A stretch of DNA of 64,000 nt from Amyloporia xantha (Eukaryota > Basidiomycota > Agaricomycetes > Polyporales > Adustoporiaceae). Positions 23,872 through 35,070 of the stretch are shown here, piece by piece. Below the pieces are notes generated by a model, which had not been told where the DNA came from, did not search any database, and saw only the letters and a list, made by a program, of their open reading frames with translations. Within the stretch, counting starts at the first letter, position 1, and every line of letters begins with the position of its first letter. Made by a program: the position numbers and the translations under genes. The stretch spans positions 372,001-436,000 of the forward strand of contig JAYKKR010000027.1 of assembly GCA_036971615.1 (NCBI GenBank), in the 5' to 3' direction.

Positions 23872-25680
23872 ATGTCTACCCTCGAAGGAATACCAGCAGC
23901 GGAAATTGTGTCCTTGCTTGGAGAATCGTAAGTTACGACATTCAGATACCAGGGGTATTTCTTCATCACACCCGCGCCCACTGGCAGCTTTGCACAGGAA
24001 TACATCGATTTGGCGATAAGCGGTGAGTGGTTCATGCCTCCGCTAGGATAAATCCAACGACTCACGAGTGGGTATAGCTCTGATCATATATGAGCACATC
24101 CTCACTGTCGCCGATGAAGTCCACCTAATGAGGGGTCGCAAATCGGCCTCCTCGATCCTGTTTTGGGTCAATCGAATAAATTTGATTGCTTCTGCTATCG
24201 CGTTCGTCCTGGGGTCTTTGCCCGTTTACACTCTACCAGTAAGACATTGAACATAGCCTGAACTCGGAATTTACCTCATCTCTTCGCCCACAGAGGTCCG
24301 GTATTCATGATCCCCGCTTCCTTACACTGGCAAGCAGCTTATACTGCGTCATCTAGCTGCAAAGCTACCACTTACATCAATAGACCCATAGCCCTGTTGT
24401 CATTTTGTCTATCTGCTAGTAAGCTTTGCATAATTCATGCGTATTGATTTGCTGATTTTCCGGATAAAGTGGTCGCAGCTCTTCGTGTGCACGCAGTGAC
24501 TGGGCGCAATTGGTTCCTAGTGTTACTTACTCTGGCATTGGGGCTAGTGCCAGTAGCCACAGATCTGGTTCGGATAAGTTTTCTAATTGTGTTCAATGCC
24601 GTTTGTTTCTTGAACATCTACCTAGATAGGTTCTCTACAGTGAAGACACACTTGAAGTCGTTGCTATTGACGACGTAAATAGTCTATGTCGAGGCTCATT
24701 GGACATCTCTGCGGAAACCTACATTGCGTACTCACTTTTCACTCATATTATATCCACCATCAATGACTGACAATCGCCTTTTTGTTTGCAGAGGTGCTTC
24801 GAATGTCGAGCAATCATGCACTGTCCCGTAGATTGACTTCCTATTACATTATAGAGCTTTATGCAACCCGTGGATCCGTCATAGCGTCGGATATTCTGGT
24901 TGTCATCGTCACCTGGTGGCATATGTCTCATTCCATATCGCTATATTTGCGAAATTTTTTCGGTAGGAAGCATGGACTCGCCACAGTCATGTTCCGAGAT
25001 GGTAAGATGTAAAGCTAGTATTTTTGTGTGTTAAGCAATGACTGATCATAGTTGATTTGTATTCCATGCAGGCACATTGTACTTCGTGTATGCAGAAATA
25101 TCACTTGCTTAACATGCAAGCCAAACTAAAGATGTATGCAGTGCCCTAACGACACTTAATATCGTAGACATAATTGCGTTTGTCAGCAGTAAAGTGAGTT
25201 GCTCCACCCATTTTGACGCTTGTGTCATCAAAAACAAAACTTATGCTACCATTGGGTACAGGGAAATATTGACTGTTCACCTATCACAGCCTCGTCAGTT
25301 TATCTGCAAAACCACTCTGTCCATCTGACCTAACATCGCACAGAATTTCTGGCATCCTCACCTCTCGTTTTCTTCTACACATTCGCAAAGCCGCCGATTC
25401 GAGGCATCTTGATTTCGAATCTCAAACACCGTCTTCAACCCATTCTACGACAAGGAACTTCTGGATGTCGAGCGTAGAATTTGCGCCCGATGTTGCCGCT
25501 TTGCTCAGTGACCAAGCCGACCAATCAGATCTCGTTTCATTCCCTGACGATGTGGACGAAAATATGAGCGTCGACGCAATTGATAGGAATATCGGAGAAA
25601 GCCGAGGTCAGGAAGATGGGATTGAAGTCGCAGCGCTGGCGGCGGGAACTACAATTGTTGATGATGCGGACGGACGGTAG
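23872..25680 (+). CDS. DUF6533-domain multi-pass membrane protein, copy C
   Basis: Plus-strand paralogue. The first exon starts MSTLEGIPAAEIVSLLGES, and the second reads FAQEYIDLAIS. The DUF6533 exon has LIIYEHILTVADEVHLMRGRK then ILFWVNRINLIASA. Later exons include ALRVHAVTGRNWFLVLLTLA and VIASDILVVIVTWWHM. The C-terminal tail starts SSVEFAPDVAALLSDQ and ends near DDADGR at 25,680. Order of exons and position of introns agree with the other copies. No known function; predicted membrane protein. It lies head-to-head with copy B and points the same way as copy D. Confidence 0.7.
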
Positions 25681-28007
25681 TTCCTGAATCTGCAATGCAC
25701 GACGCAGCATAGACACGAGGTAGTGAAATTTCTTGGTACGTGGCGCTCTCTATGCCATATCAACGTAGACGTCACCTCATCGATTTCTATAAGGTTGTTT
25801 TCTGTTCTTGTCTTCTCAGGTCACCAAGCTGCTATTTATTTGAATTATGTATTTATCGTGTCCATGCGCAGATCTGAAGCCTGAGGTCGTCCCAGCGTCA
25901 AGACGCAGCATTTCGGACCTTGACCACGCGAACACTGCAGAGAGAAGTGCCCGGGATTTGTGATACCTGACCGTGCCTCCCAACTGCATGCGAGCATCGA
26001 CACCCCGCCAGCAGATGTCTATGTGACGTTCCTCAGACAATGGTCATTTCAGCGACTGCGAAGCCCTGGCGGAGCTCGACTGCACGGACAATTTGGACAA
26101 ATTGTGCAAAGGACACCGATGGCCGGTCCTCAACCTTGTAAGGGTCCAAGCGCACGCCATGAGAAAAAACTCGCAAATTGCAAAAAGGACGTACTATTTT
26201 CGTCACCGTTCGACTGCACTCAGCTTGCCTCGGGCCCCACAGCTCACCCGCGGGCGTAACGAACTAACCATCGCCAGCCTTACCACCTGAAATGCAAATA
26301 GTGAACTTGGTTTCGACGCGCGATGTTTCACGGTTGAGCGAGGTGAATGTTGTTCAGTTGAGGGCAAGGCCAAAAACGATGTACCCGTCAGGGAGCTCAC
26401 ATATACCATCGCGATTGAGCCCTACATAGCCCCGTCTGTACTGTCTACGTAGGACATTGCCCTTACGGAGACACAGAAAAACACTGAACCGCCGTCCCGT
26501 GGTCTTACTACATTCGGACCGCAGGGTGTGAATTAGAAATCCATTAGATATATTCGTTAGAAATACACAACGCGAGATGAATGAAGAACGATATTGTGAA
26601 GAACATACAAGGAACCCAGTCAAGGGCATTGGACCGAGGCAGAGGCGAGAGATACTAGCGTGGAAATGAATGACAAATGGGACGACTGGACTGCGAGTCA
26701 TCTCCTACGGGACTATATATGCTCACCGGACAGATAGATCATTAGACGCGCCGGTAAGTGTTTGAACGGTTCTGTACGATCATCCCCTACGTACTCGAAT
26801 AGGCGACCCGCCGCCGGAGGCCAAATGAAAGACCTACCTCGTGCTCTTGCAACCACAACACCCTGTGCATTAATTCCATATGGCTCCTCATTGGTGCGAG
26901 CTCAGGTATATGCGTGTTCGAGCAGAGCACTGGAGCAGAAGGGAAGGAGATGTATGAAAAACGAGGGGAACGGAAGACTCTAGGCGAGTGGCTATGTAGT
27001 AGACCAGAGCGTCAGGAAGGGGCGCGATGGAGGTGGGAGAGAAACAAGGGACGTGTCTCGGTTCACGCTCTGCGCCATAGACTGGAATGCAGGTGAGACT
27101 TCGGCCTCAGGAGGCTATAGACTCATAATAGACTCAGAGTGACCATGCTCTCCTCCCCTTCAAAGGTCAATATTTTTGGTCTGCCTACGGGAGACTAGGC
27201 CTTAGGGTCGCAGAGGACGAGCGTCGAGCGTCGAGCGCGCCTTTCGCAAAGATTCTTTTTTTAATGCAGTGAACATAGTAAACATCGTTCCTTGTTCCAT
27301 CTGGCGTCCGGAATGTGAGTCTTACATAAAATGATTGGTTCTCATATTGACATGGCAGTTGGCTTGGCTGTTCTCTGCATGTTGTTTCATGAACCACAGA
27401 ACTGAGGTGCCTACTATTGATAGCGACTCCTGTACAGACCAGATCAACTCAGATCCATGCATCGACTTCCTGATGTCACCGTCTGGCGAGGCTCAGACTG
27501 AACTGCATGCTTCCTCCTTACGCTACATTCTGCGCTGCCTCGGATGGAAGCTCCGAGTACACAGGCAGGCTGATCGTACCATGGAGTTAACAGGTACCAT
27601 AAATACCATATGATTATAATCAACCCTGGCTTATTTGGTTATCTAACCATCTTCGAAGCAAAGCATTTTCCCACGTCACTAGCCGTGTGGTCCATTACAA
27701 TCAGAGGTGTGTTGCTCTCATCAGGGATTACCATGCGTTCTGTTGCTTCCGAATGCGGATAGTCAGGCGAGCATATATTGCAGGTAAAGGTCTCGAATGG
27801 AAAACGGCTGCTCCGGTCATGAGGTGGCATGCGGAATTGACGGAGCTGGATGTAACAAAGGCGAACACCTTCTATATGTTAGCTGCTCGCAGCCGCCTTG
27901 CAAATCAGCAAATACTGCGCAGGCCACGGTGCAAATGCCGTACCTGGCATCTGTGATCGACTCACAGCTGCATCCCATCTCAGTTTCCACATTGGCTGTA
28001 CACTGGG
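25681..28007. other. spacer with repeat blocks, no gene seen
   Basis: From about 25,860 to 26,760 this holds a copy of a dispersed decayed repeat (also at 4.8-5.8 kb inverted and, in part, at 30.4-31.2 kb). From about 27,340 it is the upstream flank shared with copy A. Open frames are short and unconserved in form. Confidence 0.45.
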
Positions 28008-28014
28008 TATATAT
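28008..28014 (+). promoter_or_regulatory. TATA box of DUF6533 copy D
   Basis: CTGGGTATATATGGAC lies 71 bases before the ATG at 28,085, within sequence that is otherwise well conserved with the copy A promoter. Confidence 0.55.
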
Positions 28015-28084
28015 GGACAAGAACGAGTCTCGCGGCCTTTGATCCCATACTGGTCCCCGAGTCGTGTTGCCCGGTCTCTCAGAT

Positions 28085-29856
28085 ATGTCCGCCATTGAAG
28101 AGATACCAGCAGCAGAGATCTTGCCCTTTTTTGCGAATGCGTGAGTTCTAGATGTTCATATCGCACTGGGGGTGTTTAACAATTATGTTACCGTCAAGCT
28201 CTAAAGATAATTATTTGAACCTCGCGGTCAGCGGTATGCGCCTCGCGTCCTTAGCACGACCGGCCTCACTGACTTAAGACCTCTTGTAGCCCTGATCATA
28301 TACGAGCTCCTCCTGACGATCCAGAATGAGGCCCATCTGATACGGAGTGGCAAATCGGTCTCCGCAATCTTGTTTTGGGTCAATCGGCTGAACATGGTTG
28401 TTTCCGCAGTCGTGGCTATCTTGCAGTCTCTCCCGTATTATACTCCGATAGTAAGAGGCTCGACGTGACGTCGTTATAATTCATCTAACGTGTTTTCCAA
28501 TAGAGGTTCGGTTTTCCTGAGCTTTCTTACCTACACACAGCTCATATTAGACGGCTCAGTTGCGCGTGTATTTCTTACGTCCACATATGCATGGCCATAC
28601 TGTCCGTTTGCATATATGCGGGTGAGCCTTGTATTGATGATGTATATTGATGTGCTGATCGTTACGAACAAGTGGTCGGGGCTCTTCGTGTGCACGCCGT
28701 GAGTGGGAGTAATTGGTATCTAGTGTTACCCACTCTGGCGTTGGGGCTTGTACCAGTAGGCGCCAATGCGGTCAGGAGTTATATCTTGGAATATCGTAAA
28801 TCTGCTGAATATGTACTCGGACAGTTCGTGTACGCTGGGACGACATTTGTCATCGTTGATGTCACTGGTATCCAAGGGTCAGATATGTGCCTTGAGTCGT
28901 CTAATATCTCTGAGGAAACTTTCATTACGTATGGATTCCCAACCGATCTTTTGTCCTCTACCAACCACTGACACAATTGTCATGTACTTCACAGAGGTGC
29001 CCTTAACATTGAGTCTTCGCACGTCATCTTCTGATCTCCCCTTGTACTACAGTATTTTCCGTGACCCGCGTGTGCGTTATCATGTCGGATATTCTGGTCA
29101 TCGCTGTCACTTGGTGGTACTTATCTCGCTCTGCATGGTTATATCTGCGAGGATCTATTGACGTGAAGCCTAACATTGTGACAGTTATGCTTCGAGACGG
29201 TAAGATCTTGGGACCGTATTGTGCTGCAGCGTCGTATCGTTCACTGACTGTACTTGATACGTGCAGGTACACTGTATTTTGTGTAAGCAGGCAAACCGAT
29301 GCGTCTCATATATGTCAGACTGACCTTCTTGCAGGGCGCTAACGATACTCAACGTCGTGGCCATCGTGGTGTACATCGCCACCATCGTGCGCTGACTGAT
29401 AATTTCTCGTGCTATGTAAATAATACTCATGTCCTATCGGATGCAGAGAAACGTTGATCTCTCAACTTTCGTAACACCGTCCGTCCTTCTCCAGAATTAA
29501 CTCTGCAAATATCTGATCTAGTGTCTAACAGTCTTTCCGCCATCCTCACCTCCCGGTTTCTGCTACACATCCGCTCAGCCGCTGACGGCACGGGATCTCA
29601 GACGGCCTCATTCTCCCATCCTGGTGATTTGACGTCAGCGCGTTCTTGGATGTCGAGTGTAGAGTTTGTGCCCAACGTTGCAGCTCTGCTCGAGGGACAA
29701 GAAGATGATGGATTAAATTCGGCCCTTTCCGCGGATGATGGAGACGAAAATATGAGCGTGGATATGATGGGTACCGAAGGTCGACATGAAGACGGAGTGG
29801 AACTGGAGGAGCTGGCAGCAGGTATGACCAGTGTGAATGGTAGGGTGATAATGTGA
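28085..29856 (+). CDS. DUF6533-domain multi-pass membrane protein, copy D
   Basis: Close partner of copy A. Exons read from splice signals: MSAIEEIPAAEILPFFANA; SKDNYLNLAVS; the DUF6533 exon LIIYELLLTIQNEAHLIRSG with LFWVNRLNMVVSAVVAIL; an exon ending CMAILSVCIYA joined to VVGALRVHAVSGSNWYLVLP; then VTRVCVIMSDILVIAVTWWY; and the acidic tail SSVEFVPNVAALLEGQEDD ending at 29,856. Hydrophobic segments fit about seven membrane helices. Function unknown. The junction before the sixth helix (about 28,920-29,055) could not be made to keep frame by eye, so a disabled copy is possible. Confidence 0.75.
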
Positions 29857-31405
29857 AGCCAAAACGAATGACGAAGCATAGCGATAAGAGAGGAAGGACT
29901 GTCTTGGTAAATGGTGCTCTATAAGCTGTGTCAATGCGTGTTATCTCATTGACTTGTCTAGATCTTTGTCTGTTTTGAAGCCTGCTGCACGACGTCCTAA
30001 TGCTGTTATTTATTCAAACGATTTCTCCGTGTTTGTTATCTACATTCGAAAAGTGGTTTTTTGTGAGTAGATTCAGAGGTCTAGGGCCGGCCCCGTACTG
30101 AGAGGTAGCTCTTGGACAAAGCAAGTACTGCAGAGACCCATCAGACACGAACATTTAATTGATTGAATCGGTCCTTCCGACTGAATGGTCGGTTCTACGA
30201 ACATCGACGCTGGCTCGAGCCAGCTTGACATTGTAAATCGTCTTGACCACCTGGCCAATGGCCTCGGTGAATCTTACCGTCGCTTTTTCGGTGATTTGAG
30301 TTAGACCGAGTAACTACTGCGACGCTCAGAGCAAATTTGACTCGAGCGGCGTTGGCGAATCGAGTCTCCGAGTCTGGATGTGCGACAATGCCATGCATGG
30401 CAAATGCACATTATGCTTGTTTGTCTTTTACAGTATCCTCGGCTTCTGGTGTGCCGACAGCGTGCATGACGAGCTGATTGCTGTCGGGCCCCTCGTCGCG
30501 AACACGGACCACGGACGTACGCAGGATACCGGTATCAAATTGACTACCGATACGCGCTGCGGCGCGGTAGGTCCGGTGGCGCACAGAGATGAATGTACGG
30601 GGTGGATTAAGCACGCTGCAACCATTCAGCATGATAGTGCACAGCTCGCAAGTATCCGCCTCGATGGAAGTGGTCGCACACGGCCTTACCCGCCTCTGCC
30701 TCGCCTTCTCTCATCATAACGTGTGGGTTTCGACACCCTGGGTAGGCTGATGTGATCAAAAGTAGCCGTAACACTCGTCCACACACCTCATCCCACAGTG
30801 AGTAACGAGATTAGAAATGCGAGAAATACATTTCCTATTAGAAAATGATAGTAGATAGATACAGTATGGTTCGGTGGAGGACGTACGAGGAGGGGTGGAT
30901 AGCACTGTGTCGAAGCTGGTCGAGGAGGCCTATAGAACATACGAACAGAGGTGCGACTGGGAGCGACGCAAGGACGAGAAACGACAGGGGAGAATGGTGA
31001 ACGCGAATCAAATGGTACAAAAGAGACAGATATGGGTGGGATGCGGCTAGCGAGGTGGGATACAGGCATGCTACTTGGTGCCAGAAGACGAGGGAGAGGT
31101 ATTTGCTGAACTTTCAAAGTTTCCCAGATTGTAGTAGCATGAACCGCGAAACCGTCACCTTGCGACATCCTGCATCCTCCTGAGGACTGATATGGCAGCT
31201 AGTCAGCATTTAGTCATATCATGACAGTTGTTTCTGTCCAAAATGGCCGTAACATGAATGCTCGCTCATGGCGATGGGCTGTAGAAGTCAAAGAACGCGG
31301 CCTGGAGTCACAGCTGACGCGTACGCCACCAGAATATCTTGAGGGGGAATGACGGACTGAGGCGCCATGAATGATGAAAAAGACGCGATGGGGGAGTATG
31401 CAAGA
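29857..31405. other. spacer, decayed repeat, no gene seen
   Basis: The first 140 bases still match the flank of copy A in reverse. From about 30,790 to 31,060 there is another copy of the dispersed repeat seen at 26.5-26.75 kb. Nothing else is recognisable. Confidence 0.4.
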
Positions 31406-31416
31406 GGTTCGAATCC
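31406..31416 (+). promoter_or_regulatory. pol III B-box consensus upstream of U6
   Basis: GGTTCGAATCC matches the RNA polymerase III B box exactly. It sits 116-126 bases before the U6 5' end, on the same strand, in a region with no tRNA fold around it. In yeast the U6 B box is downstream of the gene; an upstream position would be unusual. It could also be chance or a tRNA relic. Confidence 0.4.
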
Positions 31417-31531
31417 AAGGCGGCAGCGTACAGAGATCAAGGACGAGGAATAGCAGTCGTGGGAACGCAACCGTGGGCTGACCGAAATGCAAAGCAGCGT
31501 ACTCAGCCACCTGTCGCCTGCACTCGACACT

Positions 31532-31555
31532 GTCCCCTTCGGGGTGACATACGAA

Positions 31556-31586
<31 letters not shown>

Positions 31587-31652
31587 GGCCCCTGCACAAG
31601 GATGACACGCTTTCCCGGAGTGGTAGACCTACGGGTCTCAATATTTAATTTT
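31532..31652 (+). ncRNA. U6 spliceosomal snRNA
   Basis: The catalytic RNA of the spliceosome. A 5' hairpin CCCC-TTCG-GGGG leads into the highly conserved core, which contains ATTGGAACGATACAGAGAAG (with the ACAGAGA box that pairs with the 5' splice site) and TTAGCATGGCCCCTGC (AGC triad region). These are followed by AAGGATGACACGC, the internal stem-loop. A pol III terminator TTTTT lies at 31,649-31,653. The core is continuous, without the introns known in some other fungal U6 genes. The 3' part (TTTCCCGGAGTGGTAGACC onward) diverges from animal U6, as is normal. The exact 3' end is set by the T run; the 5' end is estimated from the hairpin. Confidence 0.93.
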
Positions 31653-32619
31653 TCTTCGGCCTTGCTAAGTACCTGCGCTTGTATTCCGGATCCTCTCGAT
31701 GCCAATTCTCACATCGAATTGCATGCCACTCATCATATTGTTTCTCATTGACAGGAATCATTTCTGGTGGCTCATAATCACAGGCATATTTCTTAATTCT
31801 CGTCTGCTATTCGTTTCTTTGATACAGTTTGTTTATGGATGAACGCCCAAGCAGGTCAAGTGAAATACCAACGAGCCCTAGTGATCGACCGTGCCTATCC
31901 ATGTAACTCAAAGGAAATAACTGTCTTCTATCTGCACGGCGCAGGCGAGTCACCTCCACACGCAGCGCAGAAAGTTCATGTACTTCTTTGTCTTTGTCTT
32001 TGTGAGGGAGTTGGTAGGTCAATGCATAGGATCAGACAGGACACGCAGAGCAGTTTCTCTGCCGCGAATATCTAACGATGAGGTTATGTAATGCCGGTGA
32101 AAGATTGTCAAGTCTACAGTCGACCACTGTCAATGAGAGCTAGCATCACAAAAAACACCCGGATCTCGCGAGACTATCACAAGCGCTCGGGATTAGGTCC
32201 TGAGCGTTTCGCGAGTGCTGAAATCCTCGCAAGTGCCAAAATGCTCGTATGCGGCTATTAGGCTGGTAGCGTCACTTACAAGCAAATCCCTATCGTATTT
32301 TTAACCATGTATGAGATACTTGTAACCTCTGTTACACGATTCTCAGTTGCGAGTGACGGTTTTCTTGTCAGGTATATGAGCTGCTAGTAATTACAATTAT
32401 TCTATGCTGGGTTGCAGACTGCCTCCATACGACACAATACAGACACGCCTTGTACGCCATTTAATACTTTGTTTGATTGTAGGCTCGACAATTCCAATCA
32501 CGGTTGTCATACGACTCAAGAGGGACGGAACATGCTCAATAAATTGAAATTTGAATCAATTAGGCAGCTCGATACAGTATCGACATTGGTATGCAGGCTT
32601 ATATCCGCATCCGAACCAT
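31653..32619. other. U6 3' flank, no gene seen
   Basis: AT-richer sequence with short frames only. Nothing recognisable up to the C-terminal end of the DUF6698 gene. Confidence 0.45.
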
Positions 32620-33232
32620 CTAACTTGACGCGGCCACATCCGCCGGGGCATCCACCGGCATATTCTGGAGAGTGTGCGGCGCCTTGCTCTGAGCCTGCAT
32701 CAATGCCATCATCGACATGTTGTCTTCATCGGTATTTTCCTCATCATCAGAGTCAATGAATTGATCCCCGAGAATACGGCTATATAAGAGACATGAAGTC
32801 AGAGCATGAATAGTATGGTATATGACGGAATACATAGTACTATACCTCTGCCACCAGGCCAGTAAATCGTCGAGCTCTTCCGTGGTGAAGCTTGTCTCAA
32901 CGAATTTCATCAGATTGTGGTAGAAGCGGCCGTAAGGCCACTGGCCTGCATCCCCGCCAATGCCCATAGTCTGCTGGGAGCTGAACCCGAAGTGTGTCTA
33001 TCAGGTACAAGTCAGCTGGGACAGTCAACTTGAATATCCGGATGTACATCCGACTCACAGTGACACTGTTGTAACATATGAACGGGAGAGTTATACGCCG
33101 AATCCGACGGGTGGCAGCTTTCGACTTATGGCCCACTAGTTTGGCAATCGGCTTGCCACTACTACCGGGCTGGCTCTGTGTAGCCGAACACGCGCCGGGC
33201 TCCGTCATACCTGCGAGGGGTGAATTTGCAGG

Positions 33233-34549
33233 TTCTCCGATAGCGTCTCCTAAGTTCAGTTCAGTTCGGTTTGGCAGGTATTTTGGCCGAACCCCGAACC
33301 GAACCTGCATGCATATGCCCGAACCTGAACCTGAACCTGAACTGAACCTGCTGAACTGGTTCGGCAGGTTCAGTTCAGGTTCAGAACTGGTTCGAACCTT
33401 CCGAACCTCTAATTGTTTAAATTAAAATGTTTTATTCATTTCATGCTATGCTACTGTACAGTCCATGGCTTTTCTGGCCTTTTCTAGTCTACAGACACTG
33501 CCCCAAGTCAGACACCTCATGCATGCAGCCATCTGTGCATACTTGCACGGTCAGGGGTGTTAGGGTGATGAGAAGAAACCACGATGAGCACAGGTGCTTA
33601 CCAGAAGAGAGTCCGGCGGCTGCCAAGGGCCGCATCGAACAGCTGTACCTCGCCTTCAGAGTGGTACCAGTCGGCTGCATCCTGACACTGTGCGTTTCGA
33701 GCCCGCACCTGGGGAGTTCGCGCTCAGCGTGGACCCTCCTATCAGATCAGCGCTCGTGGGCGGCGCGTCTGCGGCGCAAGGTCAGTCGTTGTCAGCAGGA
33801 GCGGCGGCGGCATGGCGCACCTGTAGGGGCCCTGCTGCTACTACCGGCGCCCGAGCTTGATGCCGCCGAGCGCGCGGTGTCGTTTTCCTTGCCTAGCGTT
33901 GGCTGCACAAAGAACGCGCGGATACCGAATGTATCCGCGTCGCTCTGCGTTACCTTCCACGTAGGCTTCCGAACGCGCGTGCCGGCGACGCGCAGCGTGG
34001 GGGTTTTGTTCGCAAGTCGTGCTGCTGGCAGAACAAGGCGTTAGGAGCATGTGAAAAAACGCCATGGAGCGTGCGCACTTACCAGCACGGGGTTCCACGC
34101 CTGTCAAGTCTGCGGAAGTATCAGCTTCTTTGGAAGCTGATACAGGCGCCGCGTGCAGCGGCTGGTCCTCGCCTTCAGATTCGAACCAATCGATGTCGGC
34201 GGCGTCCTTCAGTTGGCCATCCGCGCCAAGGGCGCAGTTCTCGCTGGGGTCGAGTTCGGCCATAGTGTAGCTAGAGGGAGGGCGAGAGCGCAAACTTGCG
34301 CGAACGAAAATTGGTGCTGGCGGCGCGCCGATGGATCGCGATCTGATCGATCGATGTTCCCAATTAGGTTCGCGGTTCGGACGCGTTCGCGCCGCGTTCG
34401 GCTCGCGCCCTGCAACCTAGAACCGCGGACCGAACCTGGCACCTAGCGGCCGGACCGAACCTGGACCGGACCTGAACCGTAGGTCCGGTTCACCGGTTCG
34501 GGGTTCGGACCTAGGTTCAGGACCGAACTTAGGAGACGCTATTCTCCGA
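33233..34549 (+). mobile_element. hAT-like transposon with 8-bp target duplication
   Basis: The element spans 33,241-34,541 (1,301 bp). Its ends are perfect 17-bp inverted repeats, TAGCGTCTCCTAAGTTC at the left and the complement at 34,525-34,541. Flanking direct repeats TTCTCCGA lie at 33,233-33,240 and 34,542-34,549. Subterminal DNA is made of many GAACCT/GGTTCGG-type units in both orientations (33,255-33,415 and 34,370-34,530), typical of hAT subterminal repeats. It is too short for a full hAT transposase, so it is non-autonomous. The sharp ends and perfect duplication suggest a fairly recent insertion. Confidence 0.88.
33710..34263 (-). CDS. short acidic ORF inside the hAT-like element
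   Basis: From an ATG at 34,263 the frame reads MAELDPSENCALGADGQLKD and then DIDWFESEGEDQPLHAA. Splice signals can join it to LANKTPTLRVAGTRVRKPTW, TFGIRAFFVQPTLGKEND and a final part near 33,710 (PPTSADLIGGSTLSANSP). The acidic start followed by a basic segment would fit the N-terminal part of a transposon protein, but I see no BED zinc finger or hAT dimerisation domain. Probably a truncated relic. Confidence 0.4.
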
Positions 34550-35070
34550 CCGTGAGTCCACTGCTTCCCATTCTCGTTTTTGCCAGGGCAGCCATGGTTC
34601 CTAGAAGGCATTGGCAACCAGACTATGAATGGTGTGAACACACTGAGCCAGTGGCTACTACACGATTGCTAGGGACTCACCGTCACTAGCAGATCATTTC
34701 GCAGAAATCCTTCCTTGTAGTTCGCCGGGTTGACCTTCTCATCAGCCCACAACAACAGGGGAAAGTTGTCAGGTTTAATGGAATACTTCTTATCACCTTT
34801 GAGGAGCCCCTCGCGCACTCTGACGGAAGGGCAGATTCATCTTGGGTCAGTGACATGGCAAGGCTAGAATTTACGGAATATTTACCGGGGATCTGAGTAA
34901 TCATATTTGGCCGGGCACAGCAGCCGCCCACATACGGAATGGTTGAATCCACGTAGACCCTTCAAGTTGTTACCTGGTAGAATCGGAGGTACGAATTGCC
35001 GCCATGAAGGAATGTGGTTCTTCACATTAAATACATCATTGTTGCGTACTGCGCGGCGTCCAGAGTCAAG

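Larger units (their letters stand above)
25860..30000 (-). repeat. right arm of the large inverted repeat
   Basis: Reverse-complement partner of about 680-5,840. The best-preserved part is the DUF6533 gene with its flanks (27,340-30,000). The distal part (25,860-27,300) is diverged but keeps the same order of blocks, for example the run GGGCAATGTCCTACGTAG near 5,226 against its complement with one mismatch near 26,450. Confidence 0.7.
32620..35070 (-). pseudogene. DUF6698-domain protein gene split by a hAT-like insertion
   Basis: Minus-strand multi-exon gene of a basidiomycete-specific family of unknown function, often found near transposons. From its 5' side: FNVKNHIPSWRQFVPPILPG; GLRGFNHSVCGRLLCPAKYD with a donor after SDPR; then VREGLLKGDKKYSIKPDNFP, LLLWADEKVNPANYKEGFLR and NDLLVT. 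A further exon runs to THGRR near 34,550. Here a 1.3-kb element interrupts it. Sequence resumes at 33,240 and continues through THFGFSSQQTMGIGGDAGQW, RFYHNLMKFVETSFTTEELD and LLAWWQR to the acidic tail ending ADVAASS at 32,620. The start exon, expected beyond 35,070, was not identified. The insertion should destroy the product unless it is spliced out. Confidence 0.7.

Noticed and set aside
31288..31641. Minus-strand frame of 117 codons
   Set aside because: It is the antisense of the U6 snRNA core and its flank.
33255..33415. GAACCT repeats as a CRISPR or satellite array
   Set aside because: Units are very short, run in both orientations and are subterminal in a hAT-like element; a fungal nuclear genome has no CRISPR arrays.
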